Shown: positions 25,263-34,995 of the stretch, piece by piece
Layout: each line of letters starts with the position of its first letter
Position numbering within the stretch: the stretch's first letter is position 1
NCBI RefSeq assembly: GCF_004614195.1
Contig: NZ_SPUM01000136.1
Coordinates: 1-49,203, forward strand
Reading direction: 5' to 3'
Length of the DNA: 49,203 nt
From: Massilia horti
GTDB lineage: Bacteria; Pseudomonadota; Gammaproteobacteria; Burkholderiales; Burkholderiaceae_D
Translations under genes and position numbers: made by a program
Notes under the pieces: model-generated
Database searches by the model: none
Seen by the model: only the letters and a program-made list of their open reading frames with translations
Told to the model about the DNA's origin: nothing

Positions 25263-25997
25263 ATGCGAATCCTTATCAGTAACGACGACGGCTATCTCGC
25301 CCCTGGTATCAACGCACTGGCCGACGCGCTTGCCGCAGTCGCCGACATCGTGGTAGTCGCCCCCGACAGCAACCGCTCGGGCGCGTCCAACTCGCTGTCG
25401 CTGGACCGGCCACTGTCGGTGCAAAAGGCCACCAACGGTTTCTATTTCGTCAACGGTACGCCCACCGACTGCGTGCACGTGGCCTTGACCGGCATGCTCG
25501 ACTACCGGCCCGACCTGATCGTGTCCGGCATCAACAATGGCCAGAACATGGGTGACGACACGCTGTACTCTGGCACCGTGGCGGCCGCGACCGAAGGTTA
25601 TTTGTTCGGTATCCCGGCGATCGCGTTTTCCCAGGTTGCACACGGCTGGGAGCACCTCGACTCGGCTGCCAGGGTGGCGCGCGACATCGTGCTGCGCCGC
25701 TTCGACATGCCCAGTCCGTACCTGTTGAACGTAAATATTCCGAACCTGCCGTATGAGCAGCTCGGCAACATCACCGCAACCCGCCTCGGCCGGCGGCACC
25801 ATGCCGAGCCGGTGATCCGCTCGCTCGATCCGCGCGGGCGCGAAATCTTCTGGATCGGAGCGCCCGGCGGCTGCATGGACGCCGGCGAGGGCACAGACTT
25901 CTACGCGACAAGCCACAGCCAGGTGTCGGTCACCCCGTTGCAGATCGACCTGACCAACAAGGAGCAGCTTGCCAGACTGACGCGGGGGCTCGCATGA
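25263..25997 (+). CDS. surE: 5'/3'-nucleotidase SurE
   Basis: Metal-dependent survival protein that dephosphorylates nucleoside 5'- and 3'-monophosphates. It has 244 residues. The N-terminal active site is RILISNDDGYLAPG with the Asp pair at residues 8-9. SGASNSLSL (about 39-47) and the metal-binding SGINNGQNMGDD follow, with SGTVAAATEG after them. The start ATG 25263 is preceded by an AT-rich GTAAAAT that could be a -10 element. Its stop overlaps the start of pcm by four bases. surE-pcm-nlpD-rpoS is a conserved order in Proteobacteria. Confidence 0.97.
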   Translation: MRILISNDDGYLAPGINALADALAAVADIVVVAPDSNRSGASNSLSLDRPLSVQKATNGFYFVNGTPTDCVHVALTGMLDYRPDLIVSGINNGQNMGDDTLYSGTVAAATEGYLFGIPAIAFSQVAHGWEHLDSAARVARDIVLRRFDMPSPYLLNVNIPNLPYEQLGNITATRLGRRHHAEPVIRSLDPRGREIFWIGAPGGCMDAGEGTDFYATSHSQVSVTPLQIDLTNKEQLARLTRGLA

Positions 25998-26881
25998 AAG
26001 AGCAGCGCAGCAACTTTCCCCTACCGCTGTCGTCCGTGACGGGCGGCGCCCGGAAATCTGCTGCGCCGCCGGCGCCGGTCGCCACGCCCCAGACCGCGAC
26101 CCAGAACGCGGCACTGTCGGCGCTGCATGGTGGCGCGGCCAGGATGCCGACGGCGCCCGGGCCTGCTCCCAAAGCGCCCAGTTACGCCCAGCCGGCGTTG
26201 CCAGTGGCGCCCGCCGCCCAGCGCTCCGAGCTGGCCGCGACCCAGAACATCCGGCGCGCCATGGTCGAGCGGGTCGCGCGCCAAGGCGTGAAAGACCAGA
26301 TGGTCCTGAGCGCACTGGAAAGCGTGCCGCGCCACCTGTTCATCGAGCCGGCGCTGTCGGCGCAGGCCTACATCGATGCGTCGCTGCCGATCGGCCACAA
26401 CCAGACGATTTCCCAGCCCTACATCGTGGCGCGCATGATCGAGGCGCTGCGCGAGGGCGTCACGCGCGGCCAGGGCAAGCTCGGGCGCGTGCTCGAGATC
26501 GGCACCGGCTGCGGCTACCAGGCCGCGGTGCTGGCCTGCGTGGCTCAGGACGTGTATTCGATCGAACGCATCAAAGGCCTGCACGAGCTCGCCAAAGCAA
26601 ACCTGCGCCCGTTGCGCATTTCTAACCTGCGGTTGCAATACGGAGATGGTATGCTTGGGCTGCCGCAGGTCGCGCCGTTTGACGGCATCATCCTGGCGGC
26701 GGCTGGGCTCGAGGTGCCGCAAGCGCTGCTGGAGCAATTGGCCATCGGCGGACGCCTGGTCGCACCCGTGGGTGCCCAGGTGCAGCAATTGCAACGAATC
26801 ACCCGCATCGGCAAGACGGAATGGACCAGCGCCACGCTGGAAGCCTGCCATTTCGTGCCCTTGCGCCCTGGCACCGCTTAG
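25994..26881 (+). CDS. pcm: Protein-L-isoaspartate O-methyltransferase
   Basis: Repairs isomerised aspartyl residues in aged proteins using S-adenosylmethionine. The 295 residues are long for the family (about 210-225). The first ~75 residues are an Ala/Pro-rich, probably disordered extension, and the catalytic domain begins around RSELAATQNIRRAMVERV. The SAM motif LEIGTGCGYQAAVLA is near residue 165, preceded by the substrate-binding IGHNQTISQPYIVA. The start overlaps the surE stop (ATGA), which supports the long form, although internal starts cannot be excluded. Confidence 0.94.
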   Translation: MKEQRSNFPLPLSSVTGGARKSAAPPAPVATPQTATQNAALSALHGGAARMPTAPGPAPKAPSYAQPALPVAPAAQRSELAATQNIRRAMVERVARQGVKDQMVLSALESVPRHLFIEPALSAQAYIDASLPIGHNQTISQPYIVARMIEALREGVTRGQGKLGRVLEIGTGCGYQAAVLACVAQDVYSIERIKGLHELAKANLRPLRISNLRLQYGDGMLGLPQVAPFDGIILAAAGLEVPQALLEQLAIGGRLVAPVGAQVQQLQRITRIGKTEWTSATLEACHFVPLRPGTA

Positions 26882-27010
26882 AGGTCGTTTCAAAATGAGA
26901 AGGGCAGGCGTGGCGACGAAGACAGTGCACGCACGGCAACAAGTCGCAGCGCAGTCATGCTCATTTCGAAACTACCTCTCAGTCGTGCCAAGAAAGTCGA
27001 ACCTAATCAA

Positions 27011-27934
27011 ATGAGAATGAAACAGAATTACCGCCTAGCCCTGTTGACCATGACGCTCGGTCTGCTTGGCGCCTGCACCTCCACAGGCCGCCAGGCTCCG
27101 GTGGCCGAGCGCCCTGTGACCACCGCCAAGCCAAGTCCGCGCCCGGTCACCCCGCCGCCGGTCGTGACCGAGGCGCCGAAGCAGGAAGCGCCCGGCACCT
27201 ACACCGTGAAGAAGGGCGACACCTTGCTGCGCATCGCGCTCGACCACGGCCAGAGCTACCGCGACCTGGTGACCTGGAACAACCTGTCCGATCCGGACGA
27301 CATCAAGGTTGGCCAGGCGCTGCGCGTCGTCCCGCCGGACCGCGCGGCCGGTGTCCAGACCATGCCGGTGCCCATGCCCGATCGCGGCGCCGCTCCGGTG
27401 CCGCGCAAGGTCGTGCCGAAGGGCGAAAAGCGTCCGTACACCGAAGGCAACGTGGCCGAGACGTCGACACCGGTCAAGCCGGAAACGTCGGTGACCCCGG
27501 TCGCACCGAGCGTCACCCCGGTCGCCCCGGTGACGCCAGGCGCCGCGGTGAGCGCGCCCGACGAGGAAAAGCTGTCCTGGATGTGGCCGTCGGACGGCAA
27601 GATCATCGCTACTTTCGACGAAGGCAAGAACAAGGGCATCGACATTGCAGGCAAGCTCGGCCAGCAAGTGCTGGCGGCCGGCGCCGGAAAAGTCATGTAC
27701 GCTGGCAGCGGCATCCGCGGTTATGGTAACCTCGTCATCGTCAAACACAACAACAGCTTGCTGTCGGCTTATGCCCACAACCGCACCATCCTGGTCAAGG
27801 AGGGGCAGACCGTGAGCAAGGGCCAAGCCATCGCCGAAATGGGCGATTCGGACGCCGATTCGGTCAAACTGCATTTCGAGATTCGCCAGCAGGGCAAACC
27901 TGTCGACCCGTCGAGGTTCCTGCCCAGCCGTTAG
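27011..27934 (+). CDS. nlpD: NlpD-like murein hydrolase activator lipoprotein
   Basis: An outer-membrane lipoprotein of 307 residues that activates cell-separation amidases. The signal peptide ends with the lipobox LLGAC. A LysM domain lies at about 63-110 (YTVKKGDTLLRIALDHG, ending VGQALRVVPP). A Pro/Val/Thr-rich linker follows. The LytM/M23 domain is at about 190-305 (GKIIATFDEGKNKGIDIAG, SAYAHNRTILVKEGQ, HFEIRQQGKPVDP). The zinc-binding HxxxD pattern of true M23 peptidases is absent, as in NlpD and EnvC. Start ATG 27011 or 27017. rpoS follows 10 bases on; in other bacteria an rpoS promoter lies inside nlpD. Confidence 0.94.
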   Translation: MRMKQNYRLALLTMTLGLLGACTSTGRQAPVAERPVTTAKPSPRPVTPPPVVTEAPKQEAPGTYTVKKGDTLLRIALDHGQSYRDLVTWNNLSDPDDIKVGQALRVVPPDRAAGVQTMPVPMPDRGAAPVPRKVVPKGEKRPYTEGNVAETSTPVKPETSVTPVAPSVTPVAPVTPGAAVSAPDEEKLSWMWPSDGKIIATFDEGKNKGIDIAGKLGQQVLAAGAGKVMYAGSGIRGYGNLVIVKHNNSLLSAYAHNRTILVKEGQTVSKGQAIAEMGDSDADSVKLHFEIRQQGKPVDPSRFLPSR

Positions 27935-27943
27935 AGAGGTCCA

Positions 27944-28951
27944 ATGACGCAGCCGCAGCATCCTGAGCAGCACGACCCGCCGGACGATCCGCCCGACGAG
28001 ACCGATGGCGAGGGCGTGCTTGCGGCCGACGGCGTGGCGCAGGGCGAGGCCGTTGCCGAGGGCGGCATCGAACTGGAGAGCGTCGACGAGCTCAAGAAGG
28101 TGCTGCAGGCCGAGCTGTCGACCGATACCACCCAGCACTACCTGAACCAGATCGGCGCGCGAGCGCTGTTGACGGCCGCACAGGAATCGCATTTTGCGAC
28201 CCTGGCCAAGGCCGGCGACTTCTGCGCGCGCCAGACAATGATCGAACACAACCTGCGGCTGGTGGTATCGATCGCCAAGCACTACATCAACCGCGGTGTC
28301 GTGCTGCTCGACATGATCGAAGAAGGCAACATCGGCCTGATGCGCGCGATCGACAAGTTCGAACCCGAGCGCGGCTTCCGCTTTTCCACCTACGCTACCT
28401 GGTGGATCCGGCAGAGCATCGAGCGCGCGATCATGAACCAGGCGCGCACGGTGCGCCTGCCGGTGCACATGGTGCGCGAGCTGAACCAGATCCTGCGCGC
28501 CAAGTACCACCTGGAAGCCCAGCGCCACGACGGCAAGGACGCCACCGCCGAAGACATTTCCAGCCTGGTCGGGCGGCCGGTGGAAGAGGTGCAGGACATC
28601 CTGGCGCTGTCCGAGCACGCCACCTCGCTCGATGCGCCGCTGGACAACGATCCCCACTCGAGCCTGATGGACATGCTGCCGGGCGAAGCCGACGACTGTC
28701 CCGACACGCGCGCCGAACACCACGAAATGACGGTGCTGGTGCGCGACTGGCTCAAGCGCCTGCCGGACAAGCAGCGGCTGGTCATCATGCGCCGCTTTGG
28801 CCTGGACAATGACGACCCGGCCACGCTCGAGACCCTGGCCGAGGAGATGGGAGTGACGCGCGAGCGGGTGCGCCAGATCCAGCAGGAAGCGCTGGTCAAG
28901 CTCAAACGGGCAATGACCGCCCGTGGCGTCGTGCGCGATTCCTTGCTATGA
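27944..28951 (+). CDS. rpoS: RNA polymerase sigma factor RpoS
   Basis: Stationary-phase and general stress sigma factor, 335 residues. An acidic N-terminal extension (residues 1-50) precedes region 1.2. Region 2 contains HYINRGVVLLDMIEEGN and FRFSTYATWWIRQSIERA; region 3 contains PVHMVRELNQILRA; region 4 ends with TRERVRQIQQEALVKLK. The ribosome binding site is AGAGGT, five bases before the ATG. It is cotranscribed with nlpD in the usual order, and a terminator overlaps its 3' end. Confidence 0.97.
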   Translation: MTQPQHPEQHDPPDDPPDETDGEGVLAADGVAQGEAVAEGGIELESVDELKKVLQAELSTDTTQHYLNQIGARALLTAAQESHFATLAKAGDFCARQTMIEHNLRLVVSIAKHYINRGVVLLDMIEEGNIGLMRAIDKFEPERGFRFSTYATWWIRQSIERAIMNQARTVRLPVHMVRELNQILRAKYHLEAQRHDGKDATAEDISSLVGRPVEEVQDILALSEHATSLDAPLDNDPHSSLMDMLPGEADDCPDTRAEHHEMTVLVRDWLKRLPDKQRLVIMRRFGLDNDDPATLETLAEEMGVTRERVRQIQQEALVKLKRAMTARGVVRDSLL

Positions 28952-28957
28952 TGCGCC

Positions 28958-28980
28958 CGGGCCGATACGGCCCGTTTTTA
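28958..28980 (+). terminator. rpoS terminator
   Basis: CGGGCC (28958-28963), loop GATAC, GGCCCG (28969-28974), then TTTTTA. It lies seven bases after the rpoS stop. Confidence 0.88.
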
Positions 28981-29064
28981 TTGACTCGCTGATTGATGCC
29001 GGCATCGCGCGTGCCGGCGATGGTTGGCTTGTCCTCAGCCCGCCGTTCCCACTTCTTCACGCTC

Positions 29065-30411
29065 ATGCAAGACACTTTCATCGACATCAAAGCTTTAGAC
29101 ATGGACGCCCGTGGCGTCGGCCACCTGCCTGACAACGAGGACGGCACGCCGGGCAAGGTGATCTTCGTCGAAGGCGCGCTGCCGGGCGAACGGGTCAGCT
29201 TTGAAACCCTGCGCAAGAAGAAAAACTGGGAATCTGGCCGCATGGTGACCCTGGCGCGCGCCTCGTCGATGCGGGTCGAGCCCAAATGCCCCGAATTTGC
29301 GCACTGCGGCGGCTGCTCGATGCAGCACCTCGAGCCCTCGGCCCAGGTCGCGATCAAGCAGCGCGTGCTCGAAGATAACTTGTGGCACATCGGCAAGGTC
29401 AAGCCCGAGACCGTCATGCGGCCGATGTACGGCCCGACCTGGGGCTACCGCTACCGCGCGCGTCTGTCGGTGCGCTATGTGGCCAAGAAGGAAACGGTGC
29501 TGGTCGGCTTTCACGAGCGCAGCTCGTCCTATGTCGCCGACATGAAGGACTGCAAAATCCTGCCGCCGCACGTGGCGCAGATGCTCATGCCGCTGCGCGA
29601 ACTGGTGCGTTCGCTGTCGATCTACACCCGGATGCCGCAGATCGAAGTCGCGGTCGGCGAGGACGTGACCGCCCTGGTGCTGCGCATCATGGAACCGCTC
29701 ACGGCTGCCGACGAAGAACTGATCAAGGCATTTGCCGACCAGTGGAACATCCAGTGGTGGCTGCAGCCCAAGGGCCCGGACACCGCCGCGCCGTATTACC
29801 CGCTGGGCAAGGAACTGTATTACACGCTGCCCGAGTTCGGCATCCGGATGCCGTTCAAGCCGACCGATTTTACCCAGGTGAACCACCAGATCAACCGCCT
29901 GCTGGTGCACAAGGCGCTTGGCCTGCTCGAAGTGCAAAAGACCGACCGCGTGGCGGACCTGTTCTGCGGCCTGGGCAACTTTACGCTGCCGCTGGCGACG
30001 CAGGCGCGCGAAGTGGTCGGCATCGAAGGCAGCACTGCGCTGACTATCCGCGCGTTGGAAAACGCCAAGGCCAACGGCCTGTCGGAAAAGACATCGTTCT
30101 CGACTCGCAACCTGTTCGAAGTGACCAAGGATGATCTGATCGCGCTGGGCAAGTTCGACCGCATGCTGGTTGATCCGCCGCGCGATGGCGCAGTGGCGCT
30201 GGCGCTGGCGCTGGCCGAGCTGCGCGAGACGCATCCGGAAATGATGCCGCGCCGGATCGTGTATGTGTCGTGCAGCCCGTCGACGCTGGCGCGCGACGCC
30301 GGCATCCTGGTGCACCGCGCGGGTTATGTGCTCAAGAAGGCGGGAGTGGTGAACATGTTCCCGCACACCTCGCACGTCGAGTCGGTGGGCGTGTTCGAGT
30401 TGCCGGAATAA
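29065..30411 (+). CDS. rlmD: 23S rRNA (uracil-1939-C5)-methyltransferase RlmD
   Basis: SAM-dependent RNA methyltransferase that makes m5U1939 in 23S rRNA. It has 448 residues. An N-terminal TRAM domain is present (IDIKALDMDARGVGH). The Fe-S cysteines are in CPEFAHCGGCSMQH, with a fourth in DCKIL. The SAM motif is VADLFCGLGNFTLPL, and the catalytic Cys lies in YVSCSPSTLARD near the C-terminus. ATG 29065 (MQDTFIDIK) is chosen because family members start near this point; longer forms from 28993 overlap the region just after the rpoS terminator. The ribosome binding site is weak. Confidence 0.94.
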   Translation: MQDTFIDIKALDMDARGVGHLPDNEDGTPGKVIFVEGALPGERVSFETLRKKKNWESGRMVTLARASSMRVEPKCPEFAHCGGCSMQHLEPSAQVAIKQRVLEDNLWHIGKVKPETVMRPMYGPTWGYRYRARLSVRYVAKKETVLVGFHERSSSYVADMKDCKILPPHVAQMLMPLRELVRSLSIYTRMPQIEVAVGEDVTALVLRIMEPLTAADEELIKAFADQWNIQWWLQPKGPDTAAPYYPLGKELYYTLPEFGIRMPFKPTDFTQVNHQINRLLVHKALGLLEVQKTDRVADLFCGLGNFTLPLATQAREVVGIEGSTALTIRALENAKANGLSEKTSFSTRNLFEVTKDDLIALGKFDRMLVDPPRDGAVALALALAELRETHPEMMPRRIVYVSCSPSTLARDAGILVHRAGYVLKKAGVVNMFPHTSHVESVGVFELPE

Positions 30412-30434
30412 GCCAGCGCCCGATGCGGGATTCC

Positions 30435-30547
30435 GTAGGGGGCGCGGGACCGCCGAGGGCCTGTGCGCACGCGGTACGGTTGCGCATAGTTTGCGTCTGA
30501 TTCAGCCTGTGGTTGAACGCGTGGGCGGGGGGACCCGCCCACCCTAC
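30435..30547. repeat. Chimeric palindromic repeat
   Basis: The left part is of the GCGCAC subtype (CTGTGCGCACGCGGTACGGT) and the right part is of the GGGCGGG subtype (TTGAACGCGTGGGCGGG, ending CCACCCTAC). The element is thus a mosaic of the two subtypes. It starts 23 bases after the rlmD stop. Confidence 0.8.
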
Positions 30548-30571
30548 ATGAGCCGCATGTGCCCGAGGCAC

Positions 30572-30597
30572 AAAAAAGCCGGCCCGCAGGCCGGCTT
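30572..30597 (-). terminator. Terminator of the BI-1 family gene
   Basis: On the minus strand AAGCCGGCC, loop TGCG, GGCCGGCTT, followed by further T residues. It lies 21 bases after the stop codon of the membrane protein gene and may also act for rlmD from the other side. Confidence 0.85.
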
Positions 30598-30618
30598 CTC
30601 TAATCCACTAAAACCCGC

Positions 30619-31302
30619 TCAGTCGCGGCTGCCGCCGGCAATGCCCAGCAGGCTCAGCAGGTGGGTGAAGATGTTGTACACGTCCAGGTAGATCGACAGC
30701 GTGGCGCTGATGTAGTTGGTCTCGCCGCCGTTGACGATGCGCTGCACGTCAAACAGGATGAACGCCGAGAAAATGCCGACGGCCATGATCGAGATCACGA
30801 TTTGCAGCACGGCCATGTGCAGGAAGATGTTGGCCACCATCGCCAGCAGCAGTACGATCACGCCGGCAAACAGCCAGCTGCCCAGGCCCGAAAAGTCGCG
30901 CTTGGATACGGTCGCGATGCTGGCCATGACGGCGAATACGCAGGCGGTGCCGCCGAACGCGGTCATGATCAGGCTGCCGCCGTTCGAATAGCCCAGCGTG
31001 TGGCGCAGCAGCGGCGTGAGCATCAGCCCCATGAAGAAGGTAAAGCCCAGCAGCACCGCGACGCCGATGCCCGATTCCTTGGTCTTTTCGATCGCAAACA
31101 TGAAGCCGAAGGCGATTGCCAGGAACAGCAGGAAGCCCATGCCGCCGTGCAGCATCGGCAACTGCATCGTCACCCCGATGAAGGCGCCGAGCACCGTCGG
31201 AATCATGGACAGCGCCAGCAGCCAATACGTGTTGCGCAGCACCTTGTGCCGCGTGGCCTGGACTGACGCCAGGTCGTAACTGTGTTGCATGCTAGGGATC
31301 AT
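30619..31302 (-). CDS. Bax inhibitor-1/YccA family membrane protein
   Basis: A 227-residue inner-membrane protein with about seven transmembrane helices. Examples are WLLALSMIPTVLGAFIGVTM, FLLFLAIAFGFMFAIE, VAVLLGFTFFMGLMLTPLL and FAGVIVLLLAMVANIFL. BI-1 family proteins are proton-sensitive calcium channels or, like E. coli YccA, modulators of FtsH proteolysis. Both options are open here, though hflK/hflC, known FtsH partners, are encoded in the same window. ATG 31302 is preferred because GGAGG lies four bases upstream; ATG 31290 is also in frame. It is divergent from ndk. Confidence 0.94.
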   Translation of the reverse strand: MIPSMQHSYDLASVQATRHKVLRNTYWLLALSMIPTVLGAFIGVTMQLPMLHGGMGFLLFLAIAFGFMFAIEKTKESGIGVAVLLGFTFFMGLMLTPLLRHTLGYSNGGSLIMTAFGGTACVFAVMASIATVSKRDFSGLGSWLFAGVIVLLLAMVANIFLHMAVLQIVISIMAVGIFSAFILFDVQRIVNGGETNYISATLSIYLDVYNIFTHLLSLLGIAGGSRD

Positions 31303-31534
31303 AATGCCTCCGGTTAGTGTTCAAATTCGAGTGCGTACAGCCGGTGCAGTCAGCTCAAGGATAGCACCTGGCGCGGCGGGCGTGCAGGGCAGAGCCCGGG
31401 TTACCCGCGCAACTGTAACACTTTGCTTGCTGCTGGTGCAATATCCGTCAGATGGGGGGATGTATGGTAAAATCAAAGGTTGATTGAGTTCTCAATATCT
31501 CGATTTAAACCTTTCATTTTATTGGAGTTTTTAC

Positions 31535-31960
31535 ATGGCAATCGAACGCACCCTGTCGATCATCAAACCCGATGCAGTTGCAAAAAACGTCATCGGCCAA
31601 ATTTACAGCCGCTTTGAAGGCGCTGGCCTGAAGATCGTCGCCGCCCGTATGGCGCAGCTGTCGCGTGCCGAAGCCGAAGGCTTCTACGCTGTCCACAAGG
31701 AGCGTCCGTTCTTCAACGACCTGGTCAACTTCATGGTGTCCGGTCCGGTCATGATCCAGGTGCTGGAAGGCGAAGGCGCGATTGCCAAGAACCGCGACCT
31801 GATGGGCGCAACCGATCCGAAGAAGGCAGACAAGGGCACCATCCGCGCCGATTTCGCTGACTCGATCGACGCTAACGCCGTCCATGGTTCGGACGCCGCT
31901 GAAACTGCTGCCGTGGAAATCGCTTACTTCTTCCCGGCGCTGAACGTCTACTCGCGTTAA
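31535..31960 (+). CDS. ndk: Nucleoside diphosphate kinase
   Basis: Transfers the gamma-phosphate between nucleoside triphosphates and diphosphates through a phosphohistidine. It has 141 residues with MAIERTLSIIKPDAVAKN at the start, the active-site His117 in NAVHGSD, and the family block RNLMGATDPKKA (here RDLMGATDPKKA). ATG 31535 has TGGAG seven bases upstream. It is the first gene of the long run ndk-rlmN-pilW-rodZ-ispG-hisS, conserved in betaproteobacteria. The 232 bases upstream contain TATGGTAAAAT near 31463-31473, a candidate extended -10. Confidence 0.97.
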   Translation: MAIERTLSIIKPDAVAKNVIGQIYSRFEGAGLKIVAARMAQLSRAEAEGFYAVHKERPFFNDLVNFMVSGPVMIQVLEGEGAIAKNRDLMGATDPKKADKGTIRADFADSIDANAVHGSDAAETAAVEIAYFFPALNVYSR

Positions 31961-32050
31961 TTCGCCGGTAGGTTCTTAAGCTGTGACCCGCTCGCTCATG
32001 CCTTTGAGGGCCCGGCGGGCGGACGTTTTTTTGAAGATTCAGGAATAAAT

Positions 32051-33216
<1,166 letters not shown>

Positions 33217-33220
<4 letters not shown>

Positions 33221-34020
33221 GCGCCGCCCTGGCAGGACGCGTTGCCTGGATCCTGGCGCTGGCGCTGCTGGCCGCCTGCGCGGCGCTTGACGGCGCCGGT
33301 CAGCGGGAACTGAAGACCGCGTCCGACCAGACTGCGGCCGAGCGGCGCGCGTCGATCCGGCTGCAATTGGCGATCGGCTATTACCAGGACCAGAAGTACG
33401 AGATCGCGCTCGACGAAGTCAAGCAGGCGATCGCGTCCGATCCAAACTACGCCGACGCCTATGGCATGCGCGCGTTGGTCTACACCGCGATGGGCGAGGC
33501 CCAGCTGGCGGAAGATAATTATCGCCAGGCCATGCGTCTGGCACCGGGCAACCCGGAGCTGGCCAACAACTATGGCAGCTTTTTGTGCCAGGTCGCCGGC
33601 AAGCCGGTTGATGCCATGCGCTATTTTGAGGCGGCGCTGAAGAACCCGCGCTACGCCACGCCGGTGAGCGCGCTGGTCAATGCCGGCAACTGTAGTCTCA
33701 AGACCAAACAATTCGAGGTGGCCGAGCGTTACTTCCTCGACGCCTTGCGTTACGATCCCGACCTGCTGGCCAGCAACGTGGGTCTGGCACGGGTTTACCA
33801 CGAACGGCGCGATTACACGCGCGCCGGTTTTTTCATTAACCGGCTGACGGCGGTCTCGAAACTCGATACGCTGTCTGCCGATGTGCTGTGGCTCGCACTG
33901 CGGGTCCAGCACAAGCTGGGCGATCGCACGACGGAGGCGAGCCTTGCCGCGCAATTGCGGCGGCGCTTCCCCGGCTCGCCCGAATTTGCGGCCTTTGAGC
34001 GCGGTGCATTTGATGAGTGA
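33217..34020 (+). CDS. pilW: Type IV pilus biogenesis/stability protein PilW (PilF)
   Basis: A 267-residue outer-membrane lipoprotein with TPRs that helps PilQ secretin assembly and pilus stability. The lipobox is LLAAC near residue 20. Repeats start around residue 48 (RLQLAIGYYQDQKYEIALDE) and include PNYADAYGMRALVYTAMGE and NPELANNYGSFLCQ. It starts at a TTG that overlaps the rlmN stop (TTGA), which suggests translational coupling. The rlmN-pilW-rodZ order is conserved in this group. Confidence 0.92.
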
Positions 34021-34981
34021 GACGACGATAATGACTTCAGAGCGGGCAGATCAGCCGGTGGCGCCGGAGCAGCAGCATCACGGCATCCCTGGCCAGGCAC
34101 TGGCCGCCCAGCGCGAGGCGATGGGTTGGACCGTGGAACAGGTTGCTGACCAACTCAAACTAGCAGTACGCCAGGTGGTGGCGCTGGAGGCGGGTGATTA
34201 TGCCTCGCTGCCCAGCCCGGCGGTAACGCGCGGCTTCGTGCGTGCCTACGCCAAGATTCTCAAGATGGACGCGGCCCCGCTGGTTGCCATGATCGAGATG
34301 GAGGCGCCGGAAGCGGCGGCCACTAGCCCGGTGCGGCGCGAAGCCAAGCCGACCACGTTTTCGGAAGTGCGCTTTTCGCCGGGCGGCAAGCGGACCTCAT
34401 TGCCGTTCGGCTGGATCGCCGGCGCGGCCGTGGTGGTGATCGTCGCTGCTGCCGCATGGCATTTCGGCGTGGAGAAGGTAGGCCACCCGGCCGAACCGGC
34501 GGATAACGGCGCCTCGGCGTCTACCGCCTTGCCGGCTCCGGTGAGCGAGTCACCCGCCAGCGCCCATGGCGGCTCCAGCCCCGAGCCCCTGCAGAACACC
34601 TCGGTGCCGCTGATCTCGGTGCCGTCGGCTTCGGCCACGGCGCCAGAGGCCCCCGCTACGACGGCGCCGGCGGCCGCACCCGCAGCCGCACCGGCAGTCG
34701 CCGCCGCCACCGTGACCGCGGTCCCGGCTGCCGCGCCCGCTGCCGCTGCCGGCGACAACGAGCTGGTGTTCACCGTGCGCGAAGATTCCTGGATTTCCGT
34801 TGCGCCGGTCGCCGGCGGCAAGCCGCTGCTCTCGCAGCTGATCAAGGCAGGCAGCACCGAAAAGGTGAACGTAACCGAACCGGTCAAGGTCGTAGTTGGA
34901 AACGCGCCTGGCGTTTCCGCCACCCTGCGCGGCGCCGCCGTCGATCTGCCGGGCAAGACCGCGCGTATCAGCCTGAAGTAA
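34013..34981 (+). CDS. rodZ: Cytoskeleton protein RodZ
   Basis: A 322-residue bitopic inner-membrane protein that links MreB to the elongation machinery. A cytoplasmic helix-turn-helix domain is at about residues 25-95 (ALAAQREAMGWTVEQVADQL, RGFVRAYAKIL). A basic juxtamembrane part and a transmembrane helix follow (about 126-146, FGWIAGAAVVVIVAAAAWHF). The periplasmic linker is Ala/Pro/Ser-rich, and a C-terminal DUF4115 domain has ELVFTVREDSWISV. ATG 34013 overlaps the pilW end; ATG 34031 is an alternative start. Confidence 0.93.
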   Translation: MSETTIMTSERADQPVAPEQQHHGIPGQALAAQREAMGWTVEQVADQLKLAVRQVVALEAGDYASLPSPAVTRGFVRAYAKILKMDAAPLVAMIEMEAPEAAATSPVRREAKPTTFSEVRFSPGGKRTSLPFGWIAGAAVVVIVAAAAWHFGVEKVGHPAEPADNGASASTALPAPVSESPASAHGGSSPEPLQNTSVPLISVPSASATAPEAPATTAPAAAPAAAPAVAAATVTAVPAAAPAAAAGDNELVFTVREDSWISVAPVAGGKPLLSQLIKAGSTEKVNVTEPVKVVVGNAPGVSATLRGAAVDLPGKTARISLK

Positions 34982-34995
34982 CAAAGGTAAGGAAC

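Noticed and set aside
27035..28723. Long minus-strand frame opposite nlpD and rpoS
   Set aside because: Both plus-strand genes are certain from motifs and synteny; the antisense translation has no recognisable domain.
32000..32034. Possible terminator after ndk (GC-rich stretch followed by seven T residues)
   Set aside because: Only a 4-bp stem (GCCC/GGGC) is evident and it is separated from the T-run by several bases; not convincing.
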